Origin: Pontibacter sp. G13 | GTDB lineage: Bacteria; Bacteroidota; Bacteroidia; J057 | NCBI RefSeq assembly: GCF_031851795.1 | Contig: NZ_CP134696.1 | Location: forward strand, 6,076,001 to 6,140,000 | Length of the DNA stretch: 64,000 nucleotides | Reading direction: 5' to 3' | Part shown: positions 54,567 through 62,863 of the stretch, piece by piece | Numbering within the stretch: the stretch's first letter is position 1 | Layout: each line of letters starts with the position of its first letter | Notes under the pieces: generated by a model | Told to the model about the DNA's origin: nothing | Database searches by the model: none | What the model saw: the letters and a program-made list of their open reading frames with translations, nothing else | Program-made: the position numbers and the translations under genes

Positions 54567-55007
54567 ATGAGAATTTTATTGACATGTATTATGAGTTTGA
54601 TCTTGTTTTCCGCTTTTGGCCAAAAGCCAAGGTCTATGGTTATTGAATACAATTTCGATGCTGTAGGCAGGCAATGGTGCGATGAAACAGAGATCTCCAT
54701 TCAAAATAGGAGCAGTTGTATGTTTGAGCTTCATGATTCTCTCTTTGTAAAGAATCGGTTCTTTTTATTCAGTGCAGAAAACCAAATAGATTCTGTTTGC
54801 CACTATAGGAATCCTATGGGAGTCAAATGCTTTTCCGAAGAAGAATACAGAAGCCTATTTCCTTCTGATTCAATACCTTTCACGAGTATTGACTTGGTAA
54901 AAAATGAACATGGGGTTTATTTAGGAGACTCTCTTTTTCTAATTTCTAAGATTAGTGATGATTTGTTCTCTTTTGGACAGAATAGACTATTGCTTTTTTT
55001 AGAGTAA
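54567..55007 (+). CDS. hypothetical secreted protein (AT-rich block)
   Basis: 146 residues. The signal peptide is MRILLTCIMSLILFSAFGQ. The mature part has VIEYNFDAVGRQWCDETEIS and two further cysteines (SSCMFEL, DSVCHYR), with no domain I recognise. Codon use is AT-rich, unlike the flanking T9SS and valS genes. It is the first of five orphan genes in the 54.5-59.1 kb block. The next gene starts 115 bp downstream. By context it could be an orphan immunity-type protein; nothing in the sequence proves this. Confidence 0.72.
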   Translation: MRILLTCIMSLILFSAFGQKPRSMVIEYNFDAVGRQWCDETEISIQNRSSCMFELHDSLFVKNRFFLFSAENQIDSVCHYRNPMGVKCFSEEEYRSLFPSDSIPFTSIDLVKNEHGVYLGDSLFLISKISDDLFSFGQNRLLLFLE

Positions 55008-55122
55008 ATGAGAGCGTTTCAGGCTGCTAACTTCTCTCTAATATGGATCGCACAGTATGCAACCTTGGGGGAAGGATCAATAAAATTTGGGCGTGTAAGT
55101 CTTCAAATAAATAGATGTCAAC

Positions 55123-55584
55123 ATGTTTTTCAAAAGAAGAGAAAACGAATTGCTAGAAGCTCACTCGAAAATTGGTTTTCCAAAAATTCCTCGAAGAGAA
55201 CAATGCAGGATGATACTTAGAAATGATTTTTCACCAATTTCGAAATTAACTCCTATTGGAAAATGTGATCGGGATTTATTGAATTATTATTTCAACATAA
55301 GTTACCGTGATTTGGCAGAATATATTCTCGATATAGGGTACTTGGATAAGTGCTTTCTAAAGGAAGAAGTAAGAGCGGATGGGGTTTGGATACTCAGAAA
55401 TGAAACCGGTAGCTTCGAAATTTTGGATCAAGAAAGAGGGAATTCTAACCGAACTCTATGCGCTACCTTATTTGATGTAGCTATATACTACTCGCGAATA
55501 AATCTTAATTACATTCCAAAATATTTTGAGAATGATTTTGGAATAGACGTGCGTCCAAATCTCTATTCCTATGAAGCTGGTTAA
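55123..55584 (+). CDS. hypothetical cytoplasmic protein (AT-rich block)
   Basis: 153 residues (MFFKRRENELLEAHSKIGFP). No signal peptide or membrane helix. Mixed alpha/beta character, with LLNYYFNISYRDLAEYILDI, EEVRADGVWILRNETGSFEI and a C-terminal YFENDFGIDVRPNLYSYEAG. I do not recognise the family. The WILRNETGSFEILDQERG stretch looks like a small beta unit found in immunity-like proteins, but this is impression only. It is AT-rich and probably shares a transcript with the preceding gene. Confidence 0.72.
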   Translation: MFFKRRENELLEAHSKIGFPKIPRREQCRMILRNDFSPISKLTPIGKCDRDLLNYYFNISYRDLAEYILDIGYLDKCFLKEEVRADGVWILRNETGSFEILDQERGNSNRTLCATLFDVAIYYSRINLNYIPKYFENDFGIDVRPNLYSYEAG

Positions 55585-55675
55585 TGTTTTTGACCGAAAA
55601 TGAAAAGGTCATAGGTTTGGTATATTTCTAAAGAAAGGGGAATGTTCATAGAGCTGTGTCAACCCCTCCTTGAGG

Positions 55676-55905
55676 GAATGTTCAGAAAAGTGTGTCAACC
55701 GCTCCTTGAACGTTGGGCTTGAAAATGGTCCCACAGGCAGCTTCACTATCTGAAAACCCGAATCTGACCCTCATTGAAACCAGATCTGGACTTTTCCTTT
55801 GTAGCATGGTCGGGCATTGGAAATACCCGCTTGTGGTCTTTCGACCCTACAGGACTTGCAACTTGTTGGGTGGGAGCGGGATTGTCCACGGGCCTGTGCA
55901 ATGGC
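55676..55905 (+). repeat. ~230-bp direct repeat, copy 1 of 3
   Basis: It begins GGAATGTTCAGAAAAGTGTG at 55676 (a partial duplicate start, GGAATGTTCATAGAGCTGTG, is at 55639). It continues with CCCGAATCTGACCCTCATTG and GTAGCATGGTCGGGCATTGG. Copies 2 and 3 are at 57053-57285 and 57489-57690. The rest of 55585-56394 is gene-free and holds a GAGCCGGATT-type element (~56060-56110). Confidence 0.85.
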
Positions 55906-56394
55906 CGAAATGCGGCCCGGTCGAAAGGGGGCTGGGCCGACCACACATAACTCCTTGGCGATCTCCCCTTGGTGCCAGTCAAGCTCGGGGAGATTCCGGA
56001 TAGGACCCCGACGCGCGGGCCTTGACGGATGCCCTTTCGGAATGACGCGGTTTGTTGGGCAGGAGCCGGATTACGCACGGGCCAATCCACCTGCCGAAAT
56101 CCACCTCAGTCCATTTGAAATGTGCAGCTGGCCTGCGGCGGCGATAGGGATGGGAGGGGAGAGCCGTTAGGCGAGGTCCGAGTATAATACTCCCCGAAAA
56201 TCAGACCCCAGATTAAAAGTTTACGAAAACAATTATCTTGTATGAAGATGAAACAATCTCGCAGGAAAATCGACCGTTTCTTCGAAGCTCCCGAGAAAGG
56301 AGAGAGACTAGGCTGATTGAATCGGCTGATTTGAATCTGAAGCTTGAATAATATCAAACCAAAAAATTCATCCTGAGTCGCTAATATTTACATA

Positions 56395-57048
56395 ATGAGG
56401 ATAGTAGCAAAAATCATATTATTTACAATAAGCCTGAATGGATTGTTTGCACAGTCTGGGGAATTTATTGATTCTTTGAAAGCAGTTACAAGTAATTCTA
56501 TCATTGTTTTGGAAGATAATTGTATTGGTTGTATCGTGATGGACTCTCCTTGTGAAACGTATTCAAATAGCGGAAATCCAAAAAATAAGTATGTGATTTG
56601 GAAAAACGAAAAGGGGTACCATATAAAGAAATTTAATGTCTGTGGAGGTTCTAAAACTGTGAATTTTAAAAAATGGAAGAATGACCCTTTTGGCATTATT
56701 TCATCCAGATCCATGGAAATTGATACTACATCTTTAAAATATCCCCTCTCACTAAATAGAAAAGACTCGACATGGTTCGAAACAGGAATAAACCACTATA
56801 AATATTATCATTTTCAATTTCTGACTGACTCGATAAGTGAGATAACTATTAAGGATTATGCATTTAGAGAGAAAAATGAAGAAGATGATGTTTGGGAACT
56901 AACGGATGTTGAGTTCCAAAAAAATCGAAGCAGATATGAGTTTAATAACTCAACAGCAATAAAGGAGTTACTTGACTGTCTCATTTCAGCTTTTAATAAG
57001 AACTACAAACAATTAAAGGTAATTCCGATCAAGGGTATTAATCACTGA
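56395..57048 (+). CDS. hypothetical secreted protein (AT-rich block)
   Basis: 217 residues. The signal peptide is MRIVAKIILFTISLNGLFAQ. Features: a cysteine cluster CIGCIVMDSPC near 43-53, KKFNVCGGSKTVNFKKWKND, and a C-terminal helix AIKELLDCLISAFNKNYKQL. No known domain is seen. The gene is strongly AT-rich compared with its surroundings, which argues for horizontal acquisition. It lies between copies 1 and 2 of a ~230-bp direct repeat, like a small cassette. Function unknown. Confidence 0.75.
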   Translation: MRIVAKIILFTISLNGLFAQSGEFIDSLKAVTSNSIIVLEDNCIGCIVMDSPCETYSNSGNPKNKYVIWKNEKGYHIKKFNVCGGSKTVNFKKWKNDPFGIISSRSMEIDTTSLKYPLSLNRKDSTWFETGINHYKYYHFQFLTDSISEITIKDYAFREKNEEDDVWELTDVEFQKNRSRYEFNNSTAIKELLDCLISAFNKNYKQLKVIPIKGINH

Positions 57049-57052
57049 AAAA

Positions 57053-57285
57053 GGGAATGTTCAGAAAAGTGTGTCAACTCCTCCTCGAATATGGTGCCTA
57101 GAAATCATCCTTACAGACAGCTTTACCCCCTAAAAACCCGAATCTGACCCTCATCGAAACCAGATCCGGACTTTTCCTTTGTAGCATGGTCGGGCATTGC
57201 AAATACCCGCTTGTGATCTTTCGTCCCTACAGGACTTGCAACTTGGTGGGCGGGGACGGGATTGCCCATGGGCCGGTGCAATGGG
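57053..57285 (+). repeat. ~230-bp direct repeat, copy 2 of 3
   Basis: GGAATGTTCAGAAAAGTGTG at 57054, then CCCGAATCTGACCCTCATCG and GTAGCATGGTCGGGCATTGC. It begins 5 bp after the stop of the preceding gene and runs directly into an Rhs fragment. Confidence 0.85.
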
Positions 57286-57363
57286 CAGCTGGATGGGTAT
57301 CGGTATTGGTTCCAGGGGCAGGAGACGGATGATGAGGTGTATGGGAAGGGGAATCCACACATT
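57283..57363 (+). pseudogene. remnant of an Rhs repeat-associated core domain
   Basis: The frame from 57283 reads GQLDGYRYWFQGQETDDEVY then GKGN, matching the YRYGFQGQExDDEVxGEGN segment that opens the conserved Rhs-associated core of Bacteroidota Rhs proteins. The normal continuation (NYKYRMHDPRxGRF) is missing and a stop follows within a few codons. A second open fragment in another frame (~57358-57489; FSVAYGPENQQLTW) is of unknown origin. This shows that an rhs gene once occupied the locus. Confidence 0.7.
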
Positions 57364-57488
57364 GCAAGGACATCCTGATGCAGGTACAAATACTTTTTCT
57401 GTGGCCTATGGTCCTGAAAATCAGCAATTAACTTGGAGTACCCAAAATGCTTCAAGGACCAATGACTTCTTCTCTCAAGGCATTGTAG

Positions 57489-57690
57489 GGGAATGTTCAG
57501 AAAAGTGTGTCAACTCCTCCTCGAATATGGCGCCTAGAAATCATCCTGTCAGACAGCTTCACCACCAAAAAACCCGAATCTGACCCTCATCGAAACCAGA
57601 TCCGGACATTTCCTATGCCGCATGGTCGGGCATTGCAAATATCCGCTTGTGGTCTTTCGTCCCTACAGGACTTGCAACTTGGTGGGTGGG
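57489..57690 (+). repeat. ~200-bp direct repeat, copy 3 of 3
   Basis: GGAATGTTCAGAAAAGTGTG at 57490, then the same core as copies 1 and 2 (CCCGAATCTGACCCTCATCG, GCATGGTCGGGCATTGC). It stops at a sharp boundary where the transposase remnant begins. Confidence 0.85.
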
Positions 57691-57692
57691 AG

Positions 57693-57779
57693 CATCTCAA
57701 GGAAGGTGTCATGGACTGGTGGCAGATATACAACTACATCAGACCCCATAGTTTACAGGGATACAAAACCCCCGAATGA
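57693..57779 (+). pseudogene. remnant of an IS3/IS481-type transposase C-terminus
   Basis: The frame reads HLKEGVMDWWQIYNYIRPHS then LQGYKTPE and a stop. It matches the end of the integrase-core (rve_3) region, where YNxxRPHSALGYxTP is typical. Everything upstream of this segment has been replaced by the repeat copy at 57489-57690, so the gene is dead. Confidence 0.75.
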
Positions 57780-57916
57780 ATTGATCGAATCTGTGAAAAA
57801 TTATACTTTCCGGTGGTTGTGGCTTAGGGGAATCGGACAGCCCTATGGGGCCAGAACCCTGTTTCAAGCTGCTAGCACAGGTAATCTAACACTCCCGATC
57901 TAATCCATAAATTGAT

Positions 57917-58498
57917 ATGAAACTATCTCTTTTTCCAGTGCTAGGGATATTGTCCTTACTTTTATTGAAAGTTATCCCAACCTATGCTCAGGTTGAAAAC
58001 TGGGAGGACAAGTTAGAAAGAAGAATCCAAGAAGAAGGGTTGAATTCCTCTTCTAGAGATTCAACCCCTTTTGGGGTTTGGATTCACGTCTGCAGATATT
58101 ACATACGGCATGAAGTCGTTGAAACGGAGCCATATAGAGGTCATTTGATTGGAAAGTATGAACAGGGAAAGAAAAATGGTTTATGGAAATATTACTATAA
58201 GGAAACATTGATTGCTGAAGTTCCATACCTGAACGGATGGATTCATGGAAACCTCGTTTTCTATAAGGAATCTAAGAAACATGAAGTGTTTCTTGTTCAG
58301 CAAGGAGAAATCCTCGAGATCCTACTATATGACCATCAAAAATGTATCGGCGAGTACCAATGTAGAAACTCTGAAGTCTCAGAAATAATATTCGAACATG
58401 ATACCCTCCGCGCCACAAGAAAATATAGAATAGGGGATGACCCTTGTTTTATGCTTCGGGATTTTTGCATGGATGGATGGCGAGAAAAAGGCTATTGA
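57917..58498 (+). CDS. secreted MORN/YwqK-like repeat protein (AT-rich block)
   Basis: 193 residues. The signal peptide is MKLSLFPVLGILSLLLLKVI (then PTYAQ). A MORN-like unit is visible at ~78-110 (IGKYEQGKKNGLWKYYYKET, then NGWIHGNLVFY), similar to YwqK-family antitoxin and immunity proteins. The remaining part has no recognisable domain (CMDGWREKGY at the end). In Bacteroidota such proteins are common next to Rhs and polymorphic-toxin genes, and an Rhs fragment lies 550 bp upstream. An immunity role is thus plausible but inferred. Confidence 0.75.
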   Translation: MKLSLFPVLGILSLLLLKVIPTYAQVENWEDKLERRIQEEGLNSSSRDSTPFGVWIHVCRYYIRHEVVETEPYRGHLIGKYEQGKKNGLWKYYYKETLIAEVPYLNGWIHGNLVFYKESKKHEVFLVQQGEILEILLYDHQKCIGEYQCRNSEVSEIIFEHDTLRATRKYRIGDDPCFMLRDFCMDGWREKGY

Positions 58499-58649
58499 TG
58501 CTGGGAGATAGTTGAATAGGGGAGTGTTTGATTAACAGTCTCGCCCAGTAGATGGGGTTCACCAAACCCAATCCCTCAGTGGTCCGATTTTTGAAAGAGT
58601 TATAAAATTGCTAATTACATAAATTGGTGAAATATACTAAAAATCGTAT

Positions 58650-59138
58650 ATGACTGAAAATCGCAAATTAACTCTTGCTGCAGTGGTTATGGGACTTGCC
58701 ATTGTAGGTTACATAATTGCCATGTCAATTAGAATGAAGAAATGGCAAAGCTATCTAAATTCACCAGACAGAATCATTACCACAGTTACTGTTTATGACT
58801 ACGTAAGTAACAAGGGATCGTACTATTATTACTATTATGTTTACAAAGCCTTTGGTGATTTTTATTTTGAGAAGACCACAGGTCGAAATATTTCAAGAAA
58901 CAAACTGGATAAAGGGGAACCTCAAACTTTTGTTGCAGTCGTTTCGGGTAAGGACCCTACTATTCATTGCATACTTTGGAATCGAAAATTTAAACAAGAA
59001 AACATACTAGGAGTAGAACTAAATCTCGATGTAGACTCTACCGTTATTAGATATTACACCCGCGGTATAGGACTTTCTCCTAGAGGATCTATTGATCCAG
59101 AACTATTAAAGGAAATTGAAGGTCGTGTAAAGATGTAG
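58650..59138 (+). CDS. hypothetical membrane-anchored protein (AT-rich block)
   Basis: 162 residues. One N-terminal membrane helix (LAAVVMGLAIVGYIIAMSIR) anchors a small domain with SYYYYYYVYKAFGDFYFEKT, VVSGKDPTIHCILWNRKF and DVDSTVIRYYTRGIGLS. It is AT-rich and matches nothing I recognise. The type (one TM helix plus a small beta-rich domain with a YYYYY strand) is common among Bacteroidota orphan genes near Rhs loci. Confidence 0.72.
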   Translation: MTENRKLTLAAVVMGLAIVGYIIAMSIRMKKWQSYLNSPDRIITTVTVYDYVSNKGSYYYYYYVYKAFGDFYFEKTTGRNISRNKLDKGEPQTFVAVVSGKDPTIHCILWNRKFKQENILGVELNLDVDSTVIRYYTRGIGLSPRGSIDPELLKEIEGRVKM

Positions 59139-59362
59139 CAACCCACCAATTCTTAAAGTGAATGTGCAGATTTGGTATCTCTCAGCCCTGCGGGTGCCCA
59201 ACCTGCGACTCCCATTGTTGCAAGTGTGAGATCCCGTATACATTTCTCGGCGCACAGGTGCCATCGCGGCGAAATTTTATGGGATGAGGGGGTTGATTAG
59301 GCAGGAGCCGGATTGCCCACGGGCCGGCGCACTGGCCGAAATGCGCCTCAGCCAAAGGGAAT

Positions 59363-59431
59363 GCGCTTGATCACATGAATACACAGCCCTCGGGACTGAC
59401 CATTCCGGTAACAGATTCCAACCACCCAAAA
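59363..59431 (+). repeat. right copy of the direct repeat flanking the AT-rich block
   Basis: GCGCTTGATCACATGAATAC begins this copy, followed by CTCGGGACTGACCATTCCGG. It corresponds to 54203-54270. A GAGCCGGATT-type element (59296-59353) lies just upstream. The rest of 59139-59670 has no gene. Confidence 0.8.
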
Positions 59432-59467
59432 CTGGGCCCTCGCAAGTGCGGCCCAGTTTTGGTTTTT
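59426..59467 (+). terminator. Rho-independent terminator
   Basis: A perfect 13-bp stem CCAAAACTGGGCC (59426-59438) / GGCCCAGTTTTGG (59450-59462), followed by five T. A second hairpin, GGCCTGAATC / GATTCAGGCC, is at 59471-59492. No gene ends close by, so this terminator may be left over from a gene copy. Confidence 0.85.
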
Positions 59468-59570
59468 ACTGGCCTGAATCGGGATTCAGGCCTATTGAGG
59501 CAAAATCAGGCCGCCTTGATTCCTCGTTAGAGACCTTGCATTGGGCGTATCTTTTTTCGCCTTTTTGACG

Positions 59571-59578
59571 TACATTTG
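59571..59578 (+). promoter_or_regulatory. candidate -7 box of the valS promoter
   Basis: TACATTTG matches the Bacteroidota TAnnTTTG box exactly and lies 92 bp upstream of the valS ATG. No good -33 box is seen at the usual spacing. Confidence 0.4.
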
Positions 59579-59670
59579 CCCCTCTAATTGACCTAGTCGC
59601 TTCCGGTTCGGGATGATTTATCCAAAAGTGTCCAACCTAGCCGGAAAGCGGAAGTAATCAGCGCATTTCA

Positions 59671-62301
59671 ATGGCAATTTCCACAACGTATTCTCCCGCC
59701 GAGATTGAGGAGAAATGGTATGAAGCATGGATGGCAGCCCAAGTATTCAAGTCCACTCCAGATGAGCGGCCTGCCTACACCATCACCATTCCCCCACCGA
59801 ATGTGACAGGTATTCTGCACATGGGGCACATCCTCAACAACACCATTCAGGATATCCTCATCCGTCGCAAGCGGATGCAGGGATTCAATGCATGCTGGGT
59901 GCCCGGTACCGACCACGCATCCATTGCCACTGAAGCCAAGGTGGTGAAGATGTTGGCCGATCAGGGAATTGCCAAAAACGACCTTTCCCGGGAAGAATTC
60001 CTCAAGCACGCCTTCGAATGGAAGGAAAAGTACGGAGGAATCATCCTGAGCCAGCTCCGCAAATTGGGCGCCTCATGTGATTGGGACCGGACTAACTTCA
60101 CCATGAATGAGGACTACTCCAAGGAGGTCATTCAGGTGTTTTGCGATCTGTACGAAAAAGGATTCATCTACCGGGGATACCGGATGGTGAACTGGGACCC
60201 AAGTGCCCAAACTGCTGTTTCCGATGAGGAGGTGTATCACAAGGATACCGATGGCAATCTGTACCATGTGAAGTACCCGATCGCAGGAGATCCGGATTCC
60301 TTTGTCATCATCGCCACCACCCGTCCAGAGACAATCTTGGCAGATGCTGCTGTAGCCATTAATCCAGAAGATGAGCGCTATAAGCATCTTCATGGGAAGA
60401 AGGTCATCGTACCATTGGTCAATCGCGAGGTGCCGATCATCTTGGATGACTACGTAGATCTGGAATTCGGGACAGGTTGCCTGAAGGTGACCCCGGCGCA
60501 TGATGTCAATGACTATGAGATCGGACAGCGTCACGAGTTGCCGATCATCAATGCCATGAATCCAGATGGGACCATCTCCGAAGCTGGAGAGCTCTACATC
60601 GGAATGGATCGATTTGCCGTGCGTAAGCAAATCGTCCGGGACCTGAAGGAAGCTGGCTTGATGGAGAAGATCGAGCAATACCGCCATGCCGTCGGTCATT
60701 CCGAGCGTACGGATGCGGTGATCGAGCCCCGATTGTCCGAGCAGTGGTTCCTGAATATGCAGGACATCTCCAAGCCTGCCCTCAAGGCGGTCGTCGAGGG
60801 AGAGGTCAACCTGATTCCCGGCAAGTTTGTGAACACCTACCGTCACTGGATGGAGAATGTCCGTGACTGGTGTCTCTCGCGTCAGTTGTGGTGGGGCCAT
60901 CGGATCCCGGCGTACTATATCGCAGGGACCAATGACCATGTCGTAGCGCCAACTGATGAGGAAGCGTTGGCCAAAGCGAAAGCCAAGACTGGTAATGACG
61001 CACTGACGATGGCGGATCTGCGCCAAGATGAGGATGTGCTCGATACTTGGGCTTCTAGCTGGTTGTGGCCAATTTCCGTATTCAAGGGAATCAGCGAACC
61101 GGACAATCCAGACATCAATTACTACTATCCCACCAATGACCTCGTGACAGCACCGGAAATTCTGTTTTTCTGGGTTGCGCGGATGATCATTGCGGGGTAT
61201 CAATATCGTGGCGAAAAGCCATTCAACAATGTATACCTGACCGGAATCGTCCGGGACGACAAGCGTCGCAAGATGTCCAAGTCCCTCGGCAACTCTCCGG
61301 ACCCGCTGGATCTCATCGACCAGTATGGAGCGGATTCTATCCGGGTCGGGATGTTGTTTGCTTCTCCCGCGGGGAATGACTTGCTGTACAAGGAAGATCT
61401 CATCGTTCAGGGGAGTAAGTTTGCCAACAAGATCTGGAACGCATTCCGATTGATCAAAGGTTGGGAAACGACCGATGCTCCTGCTAGCGAAAAGGATCGT
61501 CTGGCGATGGCATGGGTCGCTGAACGAATCGAAGAGGTGAAAGCTGAGATTCAGGATCACTTCGACAAATTCCGGATCAGCGATGCACTGATGAGTGTAT
61601 ACAAATTGATCTGGGACGACTTCTGCTCCTGGTTCCTTGAGATGATCAAGCCGCCATACGGTGAGCCAGCTTCTCAGGAAACGGTAGACGGTTCCATCAA
61701 ACTCTTCGGGGAACTGCTGAAGATCTTGCATCCATTCATGCCGTTCATCACCGAGGAACTCTGGCATGAATTGAAGGAGCGCGGTGAAGGTGAATTCCTG
61801 ACGGTGACACAAATGGCGGATGCTCGCCCAGCGGATCGCGCCATCTTGGATCAGATGGAATTGATCAAGGAGGTCGTCAGTGGAGTCCGGAACTTCAAGG
61901 CTGAAAAGCAGATGCCCAAGCATGATCCGATCGAGTTGTTCATCAATACCAAGGAGCAGCCGATCTTCGAGAAACATTCCGGGTTGCTGGAGAAGCTTTT
62001 GATCACTTCGAATATCTCCTTTGTGACTGAAAAGGTGGATGGCACCGGTTCCTTGCGTGTACAGGCGCATGAATTCTACATCCCATTGGTGGGCGTGGAT
62101 CTCGATGCCGAGAAGGAGAAAATCCAGAAGGAGATCGAGTACACAGAAGGATTCTTGCAGAAAGTTGTGAAGAAATTGAGCAATGAGCGCTTTGTCCAGA
62201 ATGCCCCCGAGCAGGTGGTTGGGCTTGAGCGTAAGAAGCAGGCAGATGCGGAAGCCAAGCTGGAAGTCCTGAAAAAGGCGTTGACAGAATTGGGCGCATA
62301 A
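59671..62301 (+). CDS. valS: valine--tRNA ligase
   Basis: 876 residues. The class I synthetase HIGH motif is PPNVTGILHMGHILNNTIQD near residue 48. The CP1 editing domain follows (TTRPETILADAAVAINPED, FGTGCLKVTPAHDVNDYEIG). KMSKS is at DDKRRKMSKSLGNSPDPLDL near 530. The anticodon-binding domain and a C-terminal coiled coil (VDLDAEKEKIQKEIEYTEGF, LGA end) complete a normal-length enzyme. It charges tRNA-Val and edits Thr-tRNA-Val. Start is the ATG at 59671. It ends at a perfect hairpin with TTTT. Confidence 0.97.
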   Translation: MAISTTYSPAEIEEKWYEAWMAAQVFKSTPDERPAYTITIPPPNVTGILHMGHILNNTIQDILIRRKRMQGFNACWVPGTDHASIATEAKVVKMLADQGIAKNDLSREEFLKHAFEWKEKYGGIILSQLRKLGASCDWDRTNFTMNEDYSKEVIQVFCDLYEKGFIYRGYRMVNWDPSAQTAVSDEEVYHKDTDGNLYHVKYPIAGDPDSFVIIATTRPETILADAAVAINPEDERYKHLHGKKVIVPLVNREVPIILDDYVDLEFGTGCLKVTPAHDVNDYEIGQRHELPIINAMNPDGTISEAGELYIGMDRFAVRKQIVRDLKEAGLMEKIEQYRHAVGHSERTDAVIEPRLSEQWFLNMQDISKPALKAVVEGEVNLIPGKFVNTYRHWMENVRDWCLSRQLWWGHRIPAYYIAGTNDHVVAPTDEEALAKAKAKTGNDALTMADLRQDEDVLDTWASSWLWPISVFKGISEPDNPDINYYYPTNDLVTAPEILFFWVARMIIAGYQYRGEKPFNNVYLTGIVRDDKRRKMSKSLGNSPDPLDLIDQYGADSIRVGMLFASPAGNDLLYKEDLIVQGSKFANKIWNAFRLIKGWETTDAPASEKDRLAMAWVAERIEEVKAEIQDHFDKFRISDALMSVYKLIWDDFCSWFLEMIKPPYGEPASQETVDGSIKLFGELLKILHPFMPFITEELWHELKERGEGEFLTVTQMADARPADRAILDQMELIKEVVSGVRNFKAEKQMPKHDPIELFINTKEQPIFEKHSGLLEKLLITSNISFVTEKVDGTGSLRVQAHEFYIPLVGVDLDAEKEKIQKEIEYTEGFLQKVVKKLSNERFVQNAPEQVVGLERKKQADAEAKLEVLKKALTELGA

Positions 62302-62365
62302 GTTTTCGCTTCTATTCATGATAAAGCCATAAACTCCTTCTGATGAAGTTGTTGTGGTGACGCTA

Positions 62366-62400
62366 GCGGGGAATTGTCGAACTGACAATTCCCCGCTTTT
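62366..62400 (+). terminator. Rho-independent terminator of valS
   Basis: A perfect 13-bp stem GCGGGGAATTGTC (62366-62378) / GACAATTCCCCGC (62384-62396), 5-nt loop, followed by TTTT. Confidence 0.9.
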
Positions 62401-62478
62401 GGTTTGTGGAGGATCTGATGAGAAGTGCGGATGGCTCGTGTGGTGTGAGGTGCCTGAAGTGGCCTCCCTCTGGGAGGA

Positions 62479-62523
62479 GTCTGCGATCCGGTGGCGGCGA
62501 TCTCTCGCCACCGGATCGCAGAC
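62479..62523. repeat. long-hairpin element, copy with altered stem
   Basis: GTCTGCGATCCGGTGG (62479-62494) pairs perfectly with CCACCGGATCGCAGAC (62508-62523) around the same GGCGATCTCTCGCC core. Flanks GAGGTGCCTGAAGTGGCC (upstream) and AAGGGACCGACCC (downstream) match the copies at 10.5, 30.9 and 40.3 kb. Both arms of the stem differ together from those copies. The rest of 62401-62863 has no gene. Confidence 0.85.
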
Positions 62524-62863
62524 CGAGCCTTGGCGAGCACGAAAGGGACCGACCCGGCGACATGGATGATGGGCAGGAACCTGATGCCAGATGCGCCGGG
62601 GCACACCCAAAATAGCCTCATTTTTAGATGGTTGACGATTCGCTTTGGGGAACAATTTCAAGCGGAGATGTAGGGAAGGGAATCCCGCTTTCGGCTGCAA
62701 CTTTTCCGATTTCGCCTCTTTCCCACTTCGAAAGAATACAGTCGAAGAAGTTTCGAAAACCCCGAAAAGCTGGTATCTTGTCAGATCAACACCTGCCCGA
62801 GATTTCTGATTGAGTGCCAAACGCGTGATGTGTGGGGTAGGTGCCTAACGCCATTTTATACCC

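Noticed and set aside
59426-59670. T-box or similar leader upstream of valS
   Set aside because: Although two hairpins are present, no T-box sequence is seen, such leaders are typical of Firmicutes, and a plausible -7 box lies downstream of the hairpins.
60073-62820. 915-residue open frame antisense to valS
   Set aside because: valS is unmistakable on the other strand. The antisense frame runs past it into intergenic repeat DNA and shows no recognisable domain, so it is a codon-bias shadow.
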